NCBI GenBank assembly: GCA_019117205.1
Contig: DXAC01000042.1
Span: forward strand, 1 to 57,388
Source of the DNA: Candidatus Allofournierella merdigallinarum
GTDB taxonomy: Bacteria; Bacillota; Clostridia; Oscillospirales; Ruminococcaceae
DNA: 57,388 nt
Direction: 5' to 3'
Of this stretch, positions 43,316 to 52,056 are shown piece after piece; position 1 is the stretch's first letter, and the number at the start of each line of letters is the position of its first letter. Made by a program: the position numbers and the translations under genes. The notes under the pieces were generated by a model. The model worked only from the letters and a program-made list of their open reading frames with translations. It was not told where the DNA came from and searched no databases.

Positions 43316-44019
43316 TGGAAACGAACTGGAAAGCCACCGCCCGCTTTGCCTTTCGGCAGTCGCTGGGGGTGCTGTTCGGCTATGTGTTCCTGGGCACCGC
43401 CTTTGGCATCCTGCTGCGGCAGGCGGGCTACGGGGCCCTGTGGGCGCTGGGCTTCAGCGGCCTTGTCTACGCGGGCAGTTTGCAGTTCGTGCTGGCGGGC
43501 TTCCTCGCCGCCCCCACCGCCCTGCCCACCGTGGCGCTGATGAGCCTGTTCATCAACGCCCGCCACCTGTTCTACGGGCTCTCTTTCATCGAGCGCTTCC
43601 GCTCCATGGGCAGAAAGCGGCCCTACATGATCTTCTCCCTCACCGACGAGACCTACTCGGTGCTCTGCGGCATGGACGAGCTGCCCGCCGGGGTGGACAA
43701 AAACGGCGCCATGTTCCTGGTGGCCCTGCTGGACCAGCTCTACTGGGTGGCGGGCAGCGTGCTGGGCGCTTTCGCCGGCGGCCTGCCGCTGGATTTCACC
43801 GGCATCGACTTTTCCATGACCGCGCTGTTCCTGGTGATCTTTCTGGAGCAGTGGCGGGGAGCCAAAAGCCATCTGCCCGCCCTGCTGGGCCTTGGCTGCG
43901 CCGGTGTGTTCCTGCTTTTCCTGGGGCCGGACAACTTCCTGCTGCCCGCCCTGTGCGCCACGGTGACGCTGCTGCTGCTCGCCCGGCCGGCGCTGAACAA
44001 GGAAAAGGAGGCGGCGTAA
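43315..44019 (+). CDS. azlC: AzlC-family branched-chain amino acid exporter subunit
   Basis: A 234-residue membrane protein with about seven helices. It has ARFAFRQSLGVLFGYVFLGTAFGILL, SGLVYAGSLQFVLAGF, SLFINARHLFYGLSF and SLTDETYSVL, all typical of AzlC. With AzlD it exports branched-chain amino acids or their analogues. The ATG is preferred over the adjacent GTG because GGAGG is then seven bases away. Same orientation and near-zero spacing to neighbours indicate one operon. Confidence 0.92.
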   Translation: METNWKATARFAFRQSLGVLFGYVFLGTAFGILLRQAGYGALWALGFSGLVYAGSLQFVLAGFLAAPTALPTVALMSLFINARHLFYGLSFIERFRSMGRKRPYMIFSLTDETYSVLCGMDELPAGVDKNGAMFLVALLDQLYWVAGSVLGAFAGGLPLDFTGIDFSMTALFLVIFLEQWRGAKSHLPALLGLGCAGVFLLFLGPDNFLLPALCATVTLLLLARPALNKEKEAA

Positions 44020-44020
44020 C

Positions 44021-44344
44021 ATGGAATTTTATCCCTTGTGGGTGCTGCTCATCGCCGCCGGGGTGACCTTTCTCACCCGGGCGCTGCCCTTTGCGGTGTT
44101 CGGCGGCCGGCGCGCCATGCCGGCGGCGGTGCGGTACCTGGGCGGGGTGCTGCCCGGGGCCATCATCGCCATCCTGGTCATCTACTGCCTGAAAGGCCTG
44201 CCCGCCGCCGGCGGGCAGGAGGCCGCGTTCCAGCTGGGGGCCCTGGCGGTGACGGCGGCGCTGCACCTGTGGCGGCGCAACACCCTTTTGAGCATTTTCG
44301 GGGGCACGGCGGTGTACATGCTGCTGCTCCGGCTGCCCCTGTAA
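44021..44344 (+). CDS. azlD: AzlD-family branched-chain amino acid exporter subunit
   Basis: A 107-residue membrane protein with four helices, the usual AzlD size. TFLTRALPFAVFGGRR and RYLGGVLPGAIIAILVIYCLK are characteristic. It starts one base after the azlC stop, with AAAGGAGGCGG upstream. Partner of AzlC. Confidence 0.92.
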   Translation: MEFYPLWVLLIAAGVTFLTRALPFAVFGGRRAMPAAVRYLGGVLPGAIIAILVIYCLKGLPAAGGQEAAFQLGALAVTAALHLWRRNTLLSIFGGTAVYMLLLRLPL

Positions 44345-44358
44345 AGGAGGAACGAGCG

Positions 44359-44880
44359 ATGAAGCTGCGGCTGGTCAGGGGCAGCGGGGCGCTGCGGCCC
44401 CTCATCCTGGAGATGCTGGACGAATGGAACGCCGCCGGGGAAAAGATCATCCCCTACGCCATCCGCAAGGCCGACCCCCACGGCGATTTTGCCGCCTACC
44501 TGGCCAGTCTGGAGGTGAGCGAGGCGGAGGCCGCCGCGGTGGGCCTCGTGCCGGACTCCACCTTTTTCTGCCTGGACGAGGGGACGGGCCGGCTGGTGGG
44601 GGCGGTGAACATCCGCCACCGGCTGAACGAGGCCCTGCTTTTAAACGGCGGCCACATCGGGGGCGGGGTGCGTCCCTCGGCCCGGGGCAAGGGGGTGGCC
44701 ACCGCCATGATCGCCCTGGCGCTGGACGAGTGCCGGGCGCTGGGCCTTGACCGGGTGCTGATGGTCTGCGACAAAGAGAACGCCGCCAGCGCCCGCACCA
44801 TTCAGAAAAACGGCGGGGTGCTGGAAAACGAGGTCACGGTGGGCGGTGTGACCGAACAGCGGTACTGGCTCGAACTGTAA
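44359..44880 (+). CDS. GNAT-family N-acetyltransferase
   Basis: A 173-residue acetyltransferase. The acetyl-CoA loop is GGGVRPSARGKGVATAMIALALDE (R/Q-x-x-G-x-G/A as RGKGVA), followed by VLMVCDKENAASARTIQKNGG, typical of GNAT motif B. The N-terminal GAVNIRHRLNEALLLNGGHIG strand is also standard. Substrate unknown. It follows azlD by 14 bases with AAAGGAGG, so it is probably co-transcribed with the amino acid exporters; acetylation of an amino acid or analogue would make sense but is inference. Ends before a terminator. Confidence 0.9.
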   Translation: MKLRLVRGSGALRPLILEMLDEWNAAGEKIIPYAIRKADPHGDFAAYLASLEVSEAEAAAVGLVPDSTFFCLDEGTGRLVGAVNIRHRLNEALLLNGGHIGGGVRPSARGKGVATAMIALALDECRALGLDRVLMVCDKENAASARTIQKNGGVLENEVTVGGVTEQRYWLEL

Positions 44881-44883
44881 AGC

Positions 44884-44926
44884 GGCGGGGCGCTTTTCCG
44901 GCGGGAAGGGCGCCCCGCCTTTTTTC
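44884..44926 (+). terminator. Terminator of the exporter-GNAT cluster
   Basis: Ten-base perfect outer arms GGCGGGGCGC / GCGCCCCGCC with an inner TTTTCC/GGGAAG pairing, followed by seven T. Confidence 0.88.
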
Positions 44927-44951
44927 TCCCCCGGCGGGCCGGGATTTATGC

Positions 44952-44957
44952 TATAAT
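44952..44957 (+). promoter_or_regulatory. -10 box of recG
   Basis: TATAAT about 32 bases before the chosen start. An ATG inside TATAATGG opens the longer recG frame but would precede the transcript start, which supports the downstream start. Confidence 0.4.
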
Positions 44958-44988
44958 GGGGAAAACACAGAGGAAAGGGGGCCTGGCC

Positions 44989-47025
44989 ATGCGGGCGGAC
45001 ACACCGGTGCAATACCTCAAGGGCGTGGGTCCCAAGACCGCCGAAAAATTCGCAAAGCTGGGGGTGGCCACGGTGGAGGACCTGCTGGGCCTTTACCCCC
45101 GGCGGTATGTGGACTACTCGAACCCCGCCCCGGTGGCCGCCGCCCCCTTTGACACCGACACGGTGGTCAAGGCGACGGTCTACTCCAAAAAGGGCGCGGT
45201 GCGGCTGCCGGGCGGGCGCACGATGATCCAGGTGCTGGCGGGGGACGACAGCGCCGCCCTGACCCTGACCTGGTTCAACACCCGCTACACGCCGGACAGC
45301 CTGCTGGCGGGCGCGGAGTACTTCTTCGAGGGGCGGGTGCGGGGCACCCTGACGCGGCGGGAGATGGCGAACCCCACGGTACGCACCCCGGCCCAGGTGG
45401 AAAAAACGCCCCTGGCGCCGGTGTATCCCCAGACGGAGGGCCTTGGCAGCGGCCAGATCGCCCGGTGCGTGGCCCGGGCGTTGGAGGAGGCCCAGCCCCT
45501 GGCGGAGTTCCTGCCGCCGGAATACCTGGCCCGCTTCAAGCTGCCGGGGCGCTGGCAGGCGGTGCGGGACATCCACCGGCCGGCCAGCCTGGCGGCGGCC
45601 CAGGCGGCAAGGCGGCGGCTGGTGTTCGACGAGCTGTTTTTGCTTCAGCTGGGCCTTGGGCTGCTCCGCAGCCGGGGGGCGGCCGCCGCCGGCGCGCCCA
45701 TGGCGCCGGTGGACCTGGGGCCTTTCTGGGCCAGCCTGCCCTTTTCCCCCACCGGGGCCCAGCGGCGGGCGGCGGGAGAGATCTGCGCCGACCTGGCGGG
45801 CAGCGCCCCCATGAACCGGCTGTTGCAGGGGGACGTGGGCAGCGGCAAGACGCTGGTGGCGGCGGCGGCGGTGTACACCGCCATGAAAAACGGCTGGCAG
45901 AGTGCCCTGATGGCCCCCACCGAGATCCTGGCCACCCAACACGCCGAGACGCTTCACAAGCTGCTGGCCCCCTTTGGGGGGCGGGTGGTGCTGCTCACCG
46001 GCGGCATGAAAGCGGCGGCGCGAAAGGCCGCCCTGGCGGCCATCGCCGCCGGCGAGGCGGATCTTGTGGTGGGCACCCACGCGGTGATCGGCGCGGGAGT
46101 GGCCTTTCAGGCGCTGGGCCTGGCGGTGGTGGACGAGCAGCACCGGTTCGGGGTGCGCCAGCGGGGCCTGCTGGCAGACAAGGCCGCCGAGCCCCACGTG
46201 CTTGTGATGAGCGCCACCCCCATCCCCCGCACCCTGGGCCTTTTGCTCTACGGGGACCTGGACATCTCGGTGCTGGACGAGCTGCCCCCCGGCCGCCAGC
46301 CGGTGAAGACCTACGCGGTGGGCAGCGAAAAGCGAAAGGCCATGTACGGCTTTTTGGAAAAGCAGATCGCCGCCGGCCGGCAGGTGTACATCGTCTGCCC
46401 CCGGGTGGAGGAGGGGGACGGCGGCGACGAGCTGGCCGCGGTGACCACCTACTACGACCAGGTGGCAAGGCCCCTTTTGCCCGGCCGCCGGGTGGGCCTG
46501 ATGCACGGGCGGCTGAAAGCGAAAGAGAAAGCCGCCGTGATGGCGGACTTTCAGGCGGGGCGGCTGGACGCGCTGGTCTCCACCACCGTGATCGAGGTGG
46601 GGGTGGACGTGCCGGGCGCCACCGTGATGGTCATTGAAAACGCCGAGCGCTACGGCCTGTCGGCCCTGCACCAGCTGCGGGGCCGGGTGGGCCGGGGCGC
46701 GGCGGAGAGCTTCTGCATCCTGGTGAGCGACCACGGCGGCGAGGCGGTGCGCCAGCGGCTGCGGTTCATCTGCTCCACCCAGGACGGCTTTGCCATTGCC
46801 AAATACGACCTGGAGCACCGGGGCCCCGGCGACTTTTTCGGCGACCGGCAGCACGGCCTGCCCACCCTGCAGCTTGCCAGCCTCACCGCCGACACCCGCA
46901 CCCTGGAAGCGGCCCACGCCAGCGCCGGCGAGCTGCTGGCGGCGGACCCGGCCCTGGCCGCGCCGGAGCACAGGGCGCTGGCGGCGCAGGTGCAGCGCCT
47001 GTTCGGCCGCACCACTTTCAACTGA
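44989..47025 (+). CDS. recG: ATP-dependent DNA helicase RecG
   Basis: A 678-residue superfamily 2 helicase that remodels stalled forks and Holliday junctions. The N-terminal wedge/OB domain (about 1-230) begins PVQYLKGVGPKTAEKFAKLGV. Walker A is GDVGSGKT and the DEQH box is VVDEQHRFGVRQR. Motif III is MSATPIPRTL. Motifs V and VI are STTVIEVGVDVPGATVMVIENAERYGLSALHQLRGRVGRG. The start ATG has GGAAAGGGGG upstream. Length is normal. It stands alone between a terminator and the next gene. Confidence 0.95.
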   Translation: MRADTPVQYLKGVGPKTAEKFAKLGVATVEDLLGLYPRRYVDYSNPAPVAAAPFDTDTVVKATVYSKKGAVRLPGGRTMIQVLAGDDSAALTLTWFNTRYTPDSLLAGAEYFFEGRVRGTLTRREMANPTVRTPAQVEKTPLAPVYPQTEGLGSGQIARCVARALEEAQPLAEFLPPEYLARFKLPGRWQAVRDIHRPASLAAAQAARRRLVFDELFLLQLGLGLLRSRGAAAAGAPMAPVDLGPFWASLPFSPTGAQRRAAGEICADLAGSAPMNRLLQGDVGSGKTLVAAAAVYTAMKNGWQSALMAPTEILATQHAETLHKLLAPFGGRVVLLTGGMKAAARKAALAAIAAGEADLVVGTHAVIGAGVAFQALGLAVVDEQHRFGVRQRGLLADKAAEPHVLVMSATPIPRTLGLLLYGDLDISVLDELPPGRQPVKTYAVGSEKRKAMYGFLEKQIAAGRQVYIVCPRVEEGDGGDELAAVTTYYDQVARPLLPGRRVGLMHGRLKAKEKAAVMADFQAGRLDALVSTTVIEVGVDVPGATVMVIENAERYGLSALHQLRGRVGRGAAESFCILVSDHGGEAVRQRLRFICSTQDGFAIAKYDLEHRGPGDFFGDRQHGLPTLQLASLTADTRTLEAAHASAGELLAADPALAAPEHRALAAQVQRLFGRTTFN

Positions 47026-47114
47026 CGCGCCCGGCGGCGGGGCGGTCTCCGTTGACGGCCCGCCGCCGGGGGCGCTACAATGGCCTTGAAATGACCTGTG
47101 GGGAGGCGTTCATC

Positions 47115-47826
47115 ATGTCCGAGAGCTGGCCGGCCAACTCTTCCTGCTTCTTTTTGCCCTTTCACCTGGGCGCCCCGGACCGGGCGGCTGGCCGCCCTGG
47201 CCGGGGACATCCCGGTGCCCCACATCACCCTGTCGGTGGCGGCCGGGGCCCGGTCGGTGGACACCGGCCGGTTGGACTTTTCCCCCATCGAGCCCTTTGC
47301 AGTGCAGGGGGTCTTCGGGGGCTTTTGCCGCCGGGGCTTCCCGGTGACCAGCCCCCTTTCGGAGGAGGAGGCCCGGGCCCGGGCCGACGCGCTGGCCTGC
47401 CGGGCCCGCCGGGCCCGCGAGGAGGGCGACGAGGCCGCCGAGCGGCGGCTTTTGGAGGAGGCCCTGCCCTGCTTCCAGGCGCTGGCCGCCGGAGAGGATG
47501 AGGCCACGGAGGCACTGGCGGACCAGCTCTTCCGGCTGGGGGACCTGTGCCGGAACGGGGGCGACCTGGCCGGCGCGGCGCGGCAGCTGGCGCTGTGCGT
47601 GCGGCTGCGGGAGCAGCTGGCCGCCGCCCCCTGCCCCGCCGCCCTGGACGCGCTGGCCTGCGCCCAGGGGGCCCTGGGCCTTTTGCCCGGCGCCGACCCG
47701 GACCACCTGGAGCAGGCGGCCCGGCTGTGGCAGGCCCTGGCCCTCCAGCAGCCGGCCGAAGAGCGCTATGCCCGCCTGCGGGACACCTGCCTCCGGGCGC
47801 TGGAGCGGCGATGGGGCGAACGCTGA
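47115..47826 (+). CDS. Hypothetical TPR-like protein, apparently frameshifted near its start
   Basis: The best start is the ATG at 47115 with GGAGG eight bases upstream, reading MSESWPANSSCFFLPFHLGAPD. By about 47190 that frame becomes implausible. The +1 frame then carries the convincing protein (RLAALAGDIPVPHITLSV to the stop at 47824-47826). A single skipped base around 47178-47192, near GGACCGGGCGG, would join them into about 236 residues. The C-terminal part is helical and Ala/Leu-rich with TPR-like pairs (AERRLLEEALPCFQALAAG, GDLAGAARQLALCVRLREQ). No ribosome binding site serves the second frame alone. It may be a sequencing error, a real mutation or a programmed shift. Function unknown. 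Confidence 0.55.
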
Positions 47827-47838
47827 ACTTCAGACAAA

Positions 47839-47872
47839 AGAACATCCCCGGCCCGCGGGCCGGGGATGTTCT
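47839..47872. terminator. Bidirectional terminator, perfect 34-base palindrome
   Basis: Sixteen-base perfect arms with a two-base centre, beginning AGAACATCCCCGG, between convergent genes. CTGCTTTATT follows on the plus strand; CTTTTGTCTG follows on the minus strand. Confidence 0.75.
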
Positions 47873-47875
47873 GCT

Positions 47876-48541
47876 TTATTCCAGGGGCACCACCTTTTGA
47901 AACACCGCCTGGGCCTTGCTGCTGAGAGTCAGGTCCTTGTGGTAGCGGCCGAACAGCCACTTTTTGTAGGTGGTGTTCTTCATGATGCCGTCGAAGAAGT
48001 TGTGCAGCCAGTTGGGCTGGCCCCGCATCAGCCGGGTGAACTCCAGGATCTGCAGCGGCGCGTCGTGGGTGAGGATGTAGTCCACCTGGCCGCCGGCGGC
48101 TTTCAGGTTGTCGGCGCAGTACTCCAGCTCGTCGCTGGTGGGCATCTCCGCCCGCCACCAGTTGAGGCCCTCCTCCCGGTCCTCCTTGTCCCAGCTCTCG
48201 GCCCCGCCAAAGCACAGCAGCTTTTTGCCCTCGATCTCCAGCACGCTGCCCCGCTGGATGTAATAGAGATTGCCCCCGATGTGCCGCGCCCGGCCGCCCA
48301 GGAAGTCCTCGGCGGGGTAATCCCGCAAAAGGTCGAAGTTTTCGTGGCAGCCGTCCAAAAACAGGGTGCGGTAGCGGCGCTTTTCGATCCACTTCAGCCG
48401 CTTTTGCTCCGCCTTGTCCCCCGTCCACAAAAAGCCGAAATCCCCCAAAACGATCAGGGTATCCCCCTTTTTCAGCCGTTTGATCTCCCGTTCGCCAAAG
48501 CGCTCGATGTCGCCGTGGAGGTCGCCGGTCACATAAATCAC
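47876..48541 (-). CDS. Metallophosphoesterase
   Basis: A 221-residue calcineurin-like phosphoesterase. Metal-ligand motifs are GDLHGD at the N-terminus, then VLGDFGF, GCHENFD (in place of the usual GNHE) and LTHDAP. These leave the two-metal site essentially intact, with Cys for the first N of GNHE. The start is taken as GTG at 48539-48541, giving MIYVTGDLHGD with AGAGG upstream; a TTG eight codons earlier is possible. The substrate (phosphoprotein, nucleotide or other) cannot be inferred. Stands alone, convergent with the TPR-like gene. Confidence 0.85.
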   Translation of the reverse strand: MIYVTGDLHGDIERFGEREIKRLKKGDTLIVLGDFGFLWTGDKAEQKRLKWIEKRRYRTLFLDGCHENFDLLRDYPAEDFLGGRARHIGGNLYYIQRGSVLEIEGKKLLCFGGAESWDKEDREEGLNWWRAEMPTSDELEYCADNLKAAGGQVDYILTHDAPLQILEFTRLMRGQPNWLHNFFDGIMKNTTYKKWLFGRYHKDLTLSSKAQAVFQKVVPLE

Positions 48542-48571
48542 AGGGAACACACCTCTTTCACACAAAAGCCC

Positions 48572-48600
48572 TTTATAAGCGGCTTTAAAACTGCTATAAT
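48572..48600 (+). promoter_or_regulatory. Promoter of the carboxypeptidase gene
   Basis: TTTATA (48572-48577), 17-base spacer, TATAAT (48595-48600). The 90-base leader contains a GC-rich hairpin and a T-rich patch before the gene. Confidence 0.5.
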
Positions 48601-48690
48601 ATAGGTTGATACCATCCCGGGCAGGGGCCTTTCCCCGCCGGGCGGCGTCATCTGTTTTTTATTGTAACGCCTTTAAAGGGAAAAGTCTAT

Positions 48691-50073
48691 ATGAAAAAAA
48701 CCATCGCCTTTCTGCTGACCCTCGCGGCGCTGGCCGGGCTGCTGGCCCTGCCCGCCGCCGCGGCGGGCTTCACTCCGCCCTTTGAGGTGGCGGCGCCCGG
48801 GGCCTATGTGGTGAACCTGGACACCAACATCATCGTTTACGAAAAGAACAGCGACCAGCCGATGCCCACCGCCAGCACCGCCAAGGTGATGACCGCCATC
48901 CTGCTGCTGGAGCAGTACCAGGACCAGCTGGACGAGGTCACGGTGACCATGCCCCGGTACATCCAGGACGAGCTGTACACCCAGCGGGTGGTGAACGGCG
49001 TCAGCCTGCAGCTGGCGGACATCCGCCCGGGCGAGAGCCACAGCCTCCGCAAGCTGCTCAACGCCATGCTGGTGTACAGCGGCGCCGACGCGGCCATGGC
49101 CATCGCCGACTATGTGGGCGGCGGCAGCCAGGAGAATTTCGTCTACATGATGAACGCCAAGGCCAGGCAGATCGGCTGCACCGACACCAATTTTGTGGAC
49201 GCGGTGGGCATGAGCACCGAAAATGTGGCCAGCCCCCGGGACCTCTATCTGATCTTCCGCTACGCGCTGGGTTTCGACGCCTTCAAGGAGGCCATCAACA
49301 CCCAGAGCTATTACATGGGCGAGCTGCTGCCCCGCTACCCGGCGGGCACCTACAACCTGCAGAACACCAACGTGATGATCCGGGAGGGCGCGGGGGGCGT
49401 GTTCTACCGGGACTACTGCATGGGCGGCAAGACCGGCACCCTGGAGGACTGGGCCAACCTGGTCACCTGGCACAACCAGGACGGCATGAGCTACCTTTCG
49501 GTGGTGATGAACAGCCCCAATTCCTGCGACCCCTACTCCTCCACCTACCTGGACCAGTACGGCAACCCCAAGTACAACCCCGCCGCCTACGAGACCTGCG
49601 AGCTGATGGACTGGGTGTTCGAGAGCTTTGACATCCTGCCGGCGCTGGACAAAAACGAGCCCATCGAGCAGGTGCCGGTGAAGTACTGCGCCGAGACCGA
49701 CCGGCTCATGCTCTACCCGGCGGACGACCTGAAGACCATCCTGCCGGTGGGGGCGGACGAGAGCATCACCCAGAAGACTTTCCACCTGCCCGAGAGCGTG
49801 GCCGCCCCGGTGAAGCAGGGGGACGTGATCGGCACGGTGGACATCTCCCTGTCCGGCGAGGTCATCGGCACGGTGGAGCTGCTGGCCGAGCGGGACCTGG
49901 ACCGGAACCTGGTGCTCTACACCTTAAGCAAGGTGGGCGAGTTCTTCGGCAGCCTCTACTTCAAGGTGCTGCTGGCGCTCTCCGGGGCCGCCGTGGCGGT
50001 GTACCTGGCGTTCTATTTCATCTCTCTGACCCGGCGGCGGGGCTCCAAAAAGATCCGCCGCAGGCCATACTGA
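48691..50073 (+). CDS. D-alanyl-D-alanine carboxypeptidase, DacF/PBP5-type
   Basis: A 460-residue membrane-anchored low-molecular-weight penicillin-binding protein trimming the stem peptide of peptidoglycan. It has a signal peptide to about residue 25 and SxxK as STAK (S62, K65). KTG is at 247-249. A C-terminal beta domain (PVKYCAETDRL onward) is followed by a transmembrane helix near 425-448 and a basic tail RRRGSKKIRRR. The usual SxN motif reads S130-G-A132, so the conserved Asn is missing, which may lower or alter activity. The ATG follows AAAGGGAAAAG. Gene-symbol choice between dacA, dacB and dacF is left open. Confidence 0.9.
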   Translation: MKKTIAFLLTLAALAGLLALPAAAAGFTPPFEVAAPGAYVVNLDTNIIVYEKNSDQPMPTASTAKVMTAILLLEQYQDQLDEVTVTMPRYIQDELYTQRVVNGVSLQLADIRPGESHSLRKLLNAMLVYSGADAAMAIADYVGGGSQENFVYMMNAKARQIGCTDTNFVDAVGMSTENVASPRDLYLIFRYALGFDAFKEAINTQSYYMGELLPRYPAGTYNLQNTNVMIREGAGGVFYRDYCMGGKTGTLEDWANLVTWHNQDGMSYLSVVMNSPNSCDPYSSTYLDQYGNPKYNPAAYETCELMDWVFESFDILPALDKNEPIEQVPVKYCAETDRLMLYPADDLKTILPVGADESITQKTFHLPESVAAPVKQGDVIGTVDISLSGEVIGTVELLAERDLDRNLVLYTLSKVGEFFGSLYFKVLLALSGAAVAVYLAFYFISLTRRRGSKKIRRRPY

Positions 50074-50098
50074 TACAAAAAGACAGGGGGCATGGGAA

Positions 50099-51553
50099 AT
50101 GCTGGACGTGAAACGCAATCTCTCCACCATCATGGACTTCTACGAGCTGACCATGGCGGCGGGCTACCTGGAAGAGGGGTACGAGGACAAGATCAGCGTC
50201 TTCGATATGTTCTTCCGCAAGATCCCCGACGGGGGCGGCTTCGCCATCATGGCGGGGCTGGACACCTTCATCGACGCGGTGGAGAACCTGAGCTTCACCG
50301 ACCAGGACGTGGCCTACCTGCGCTCCACCGGGGTGTTCAACGAGAAATTCCTGGACTACCTGCGGGGCTTTGAACTGCACTGCAACATCTGGGCCATCCC
50401 CGAGGGCACGCCCATCTTCCCCCAGGAGCCCATCGTCACGGTGGAGGGCCCCTCCATGGAGTGCCAGCTGCTGGAGACCCTGCTGCTGGTCACCTTTAAC
50501 CATCAGTGCCTGGTGGCCACCAAGGCCAACCGGATCGTGCGCAGCGCCCAGGGGCGGCCGGTGATGGAGTTCGGCGCCCGCCGGGCCCAGGGGTACGACG
50601 CGGCGGTGTACGGGGCGCGGGCGGCCTACATCGCCGGCTGCTCCTCCACCAGCTGCGTGATGGCCGCCCGGGACTTCGGCATCCCCGCCAGCGGCACCAT
50701 GGCCCACAGCTGGGTGCAGATGTTCGACAGCGAATACGAGGCCTTTGCCACCTACGCCCGCCTCTACCCGGACGCCTGCGTGCTGCTGGTGGATACATAC
50801 AACGTGACCAAAAGCGGTGTGCCCAACGCCATCAAGGTGTTCGACGAGGTGCTGAAGCCTCTGGGCAAGCGGCCCAAGGGCATCCGCATCGACTCGGGCG
50901 ACATCGCCTACCTCTCCAAAAAGGCCCGCAAGATGCTGGACGCCGCCGGCTATGAGGACTGCACCATCTGCGCCTCCAACAGCCTGGACGAGTACATCGT
51001 GCGGGACCTGATCCTCCAGGAGGCCTGCATCGACAGCTTCGGCATCGGCGAAAACCTCATCACCGCCAAGAGCGACCCTGTGTTCGGCGGAGTGTACAAG
51101 CTGGCCGCCGTGAAAGAGGGGGACGCCTACATCCCCAAGATCAAGGTGAGCGAGAGCGTGGAGAAGATCACCCTGCCCTGCCTGAAAAAGGTCTGGCGCA
51201 TCTACGACAACTACACCGGCAAGGCCATGGCGGACTATGTGGCGGTGTACGACGAGGAGGTGGGCGAGTACGACGAGCTCACCCTGTTCGACCCCAACCA
51301 GACCTGGAAGCAGCGCACCTACAAAAACTGCACGGTGAAGTGCCTGTCCACCCCCATCTACCAGGGGGGCAAGCTGGTGTACGACCGGCCCGCGGTGGCC
51401 GACATCCGCGCCGCCTGCGCCGTTCAGATCGAGAACCTGTGGGAGGAGATGCGCCGCTTCGAGTACCCCCACCGGTACTATGTGGACCTCTCCCAGAAAT
51501 TGTGGGACTGCCGCCAGGCCCTGCTCACCGAGATCTCCCGCTTGAGCCGCTGA
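50099..51553 (+). CDS. pncB: Nicotinate phosphoribosyltransferase
   Basis: A 484-residue enzyme making nicotinate mononucleotide from nicotinate and PRPP for NAD salvage. It has the N-terminal DFYELTMAAGYL and FDMFFRKIPDGGGFAIMAGL, the EFGARRAQGYDAAVYGARAAYIAG active-site segment, GTMAHSWV with the conserved histidine, and RIDSGDIAYLSKKAR. The longer bacterial type of about 480 residues is usual in Firmicutes. GGGGGCATGGGAA precedes the ATG. It lies 25 bases after the carboxypeptidase gene, with which it may be co-transcribed. Confidence 0.94.
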   Translation: MLDVKRNLSTIMDFYELTMAAGYLEEGYEDKISVFDMFFRKIPDGGGFAIMAGLDTFIDAVENLSFTDQDVAYLRSTGVFNEKFLDYLRGFELHCNIWAIPEGTPIFPQEPIVTVEGPSMECQLLETLLLVTFNHQCLVATKANRIVRSAQGRPVMEFGARRAQGYDAAVYGARAAYIAGCSSTSCVMAARDFGIPASGTMAHSWVQMFDSEYEAFATYARLYPDACVLLVDTYNVTKSGVPNAIKVFDEVLKPLGKRPKGIRIDSGDIAYLSKKARKMLDAAGYEDCTICASNSLDEYIVRDLILQEACIDSFGIGENLITAKSDPVFGGVYKLAAVKEGDAYIPKIKVSESVEKITLPCLKKVWRIYDNYTGKAMADYVAVYDEEVGEYDELTLFDPNQTWKQRTYKNCTVKCLSTPIYQGGKLVYDRPAVADIRAACAVQIENLWEEMRRFEYPHRYYVDLSQKLWDCRQALLTEISRLSR

Positions 51554-51570
51554 GCGCACATAAAACCTTT

Positions 51571-51605
51571 CACCCGGGGAACACTGTTCTCCGGGTGATC
51601 GTTTT
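51571..51605 (+). terminator. Weak hairpin after pncB
   Basis: Twelve-base arms CACCCGGGGAAC / GTTCTCCGGGTG (one G-T pair) with a 3-base loop, then ATCGTTTTA. The tail is short, and the next start codon follows directly, so some readthrough is likely. Confidence 0.5.
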
Positions 51606-52010
51606 ATGATAGAAAAAAGCGCGCTGTTCTCCCTGGGGGCCCTGGGCTATGGCTGCATCGAGCTGGCCTGGCGGGGGCGCACCCACTGGACCATGCTGCT
51701 GGCAGGGGGCCTGTGTATGCTGGCCTTGTGGCGGCTGGACGCCCTGCTGCCCCGCTGGCCGCTGCTGGCCCGGTGCGCCGCCGGCGCGCTGGTCATCACC
51801 GCCGTGGAGCTGGTCTTTGGCCTGGTCTGCAACCTGGCTTTGGGCTGGCGGGTGTGGGACTACTCCCTTTTGTGGGGCAACCTGTGGGGCCAGATCTGCC
51901 CGCTGTATTCCAGCCTGTGGTTTTTGCTCTGCATCCCCATCTTCGCCAGCCTGAGCCTGTGCCGGGCCCGGCTGGCCGCCCCCTCCGCCCCCGGCGGGCC
52001 GGAGAACTGA
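51606..52010 (+). CDS. CmpB-like membrane protein (putative ABC-transporter type IV family)
   Basis: A 134-residue protein with four membrane helices. The motif LGWRVWDYS, then WGNLWGQICPLYSSLWFLLCIP is characteristic of PF06541 (ABC_trans_CmpB). That family has no established function despite its name. The start ATG lacks a clear Shine-Dalgarno; it sits eight bases after the pncB hairpin. Orientation suggests it is a tail gene of the carboxypeptidase/pncB unit. Confidence 0.72.
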   Translation: MIEKSALFSLGALGYGCIELAWRGRTHWTMLLAGGLCMLALWRLDALLPRWPLLARCAAGALVITAVELVFGLVCNLALGWRVWDYSLLWGNLWGQICPLYSSLWFLLCIPIFASLSLCRARLAAPSAPGGPEN

Positions 52011-52056
52011 AAAAGGTCCCGGCGGGCGCGCTCTGTGCGCCCGCCGGGACCTTTTT
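52010..52056. terminator. Bidirectional terminator between the CmpB-like and glucosidase genes
   Basis: Twenty-base perfect arms (52010-52029, 52037-52056) with a 7-base loop; A5 on one side and T5 on the other make it symmetrical. It overlaps the ends of both convergent genes. Confidence 0.92.
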
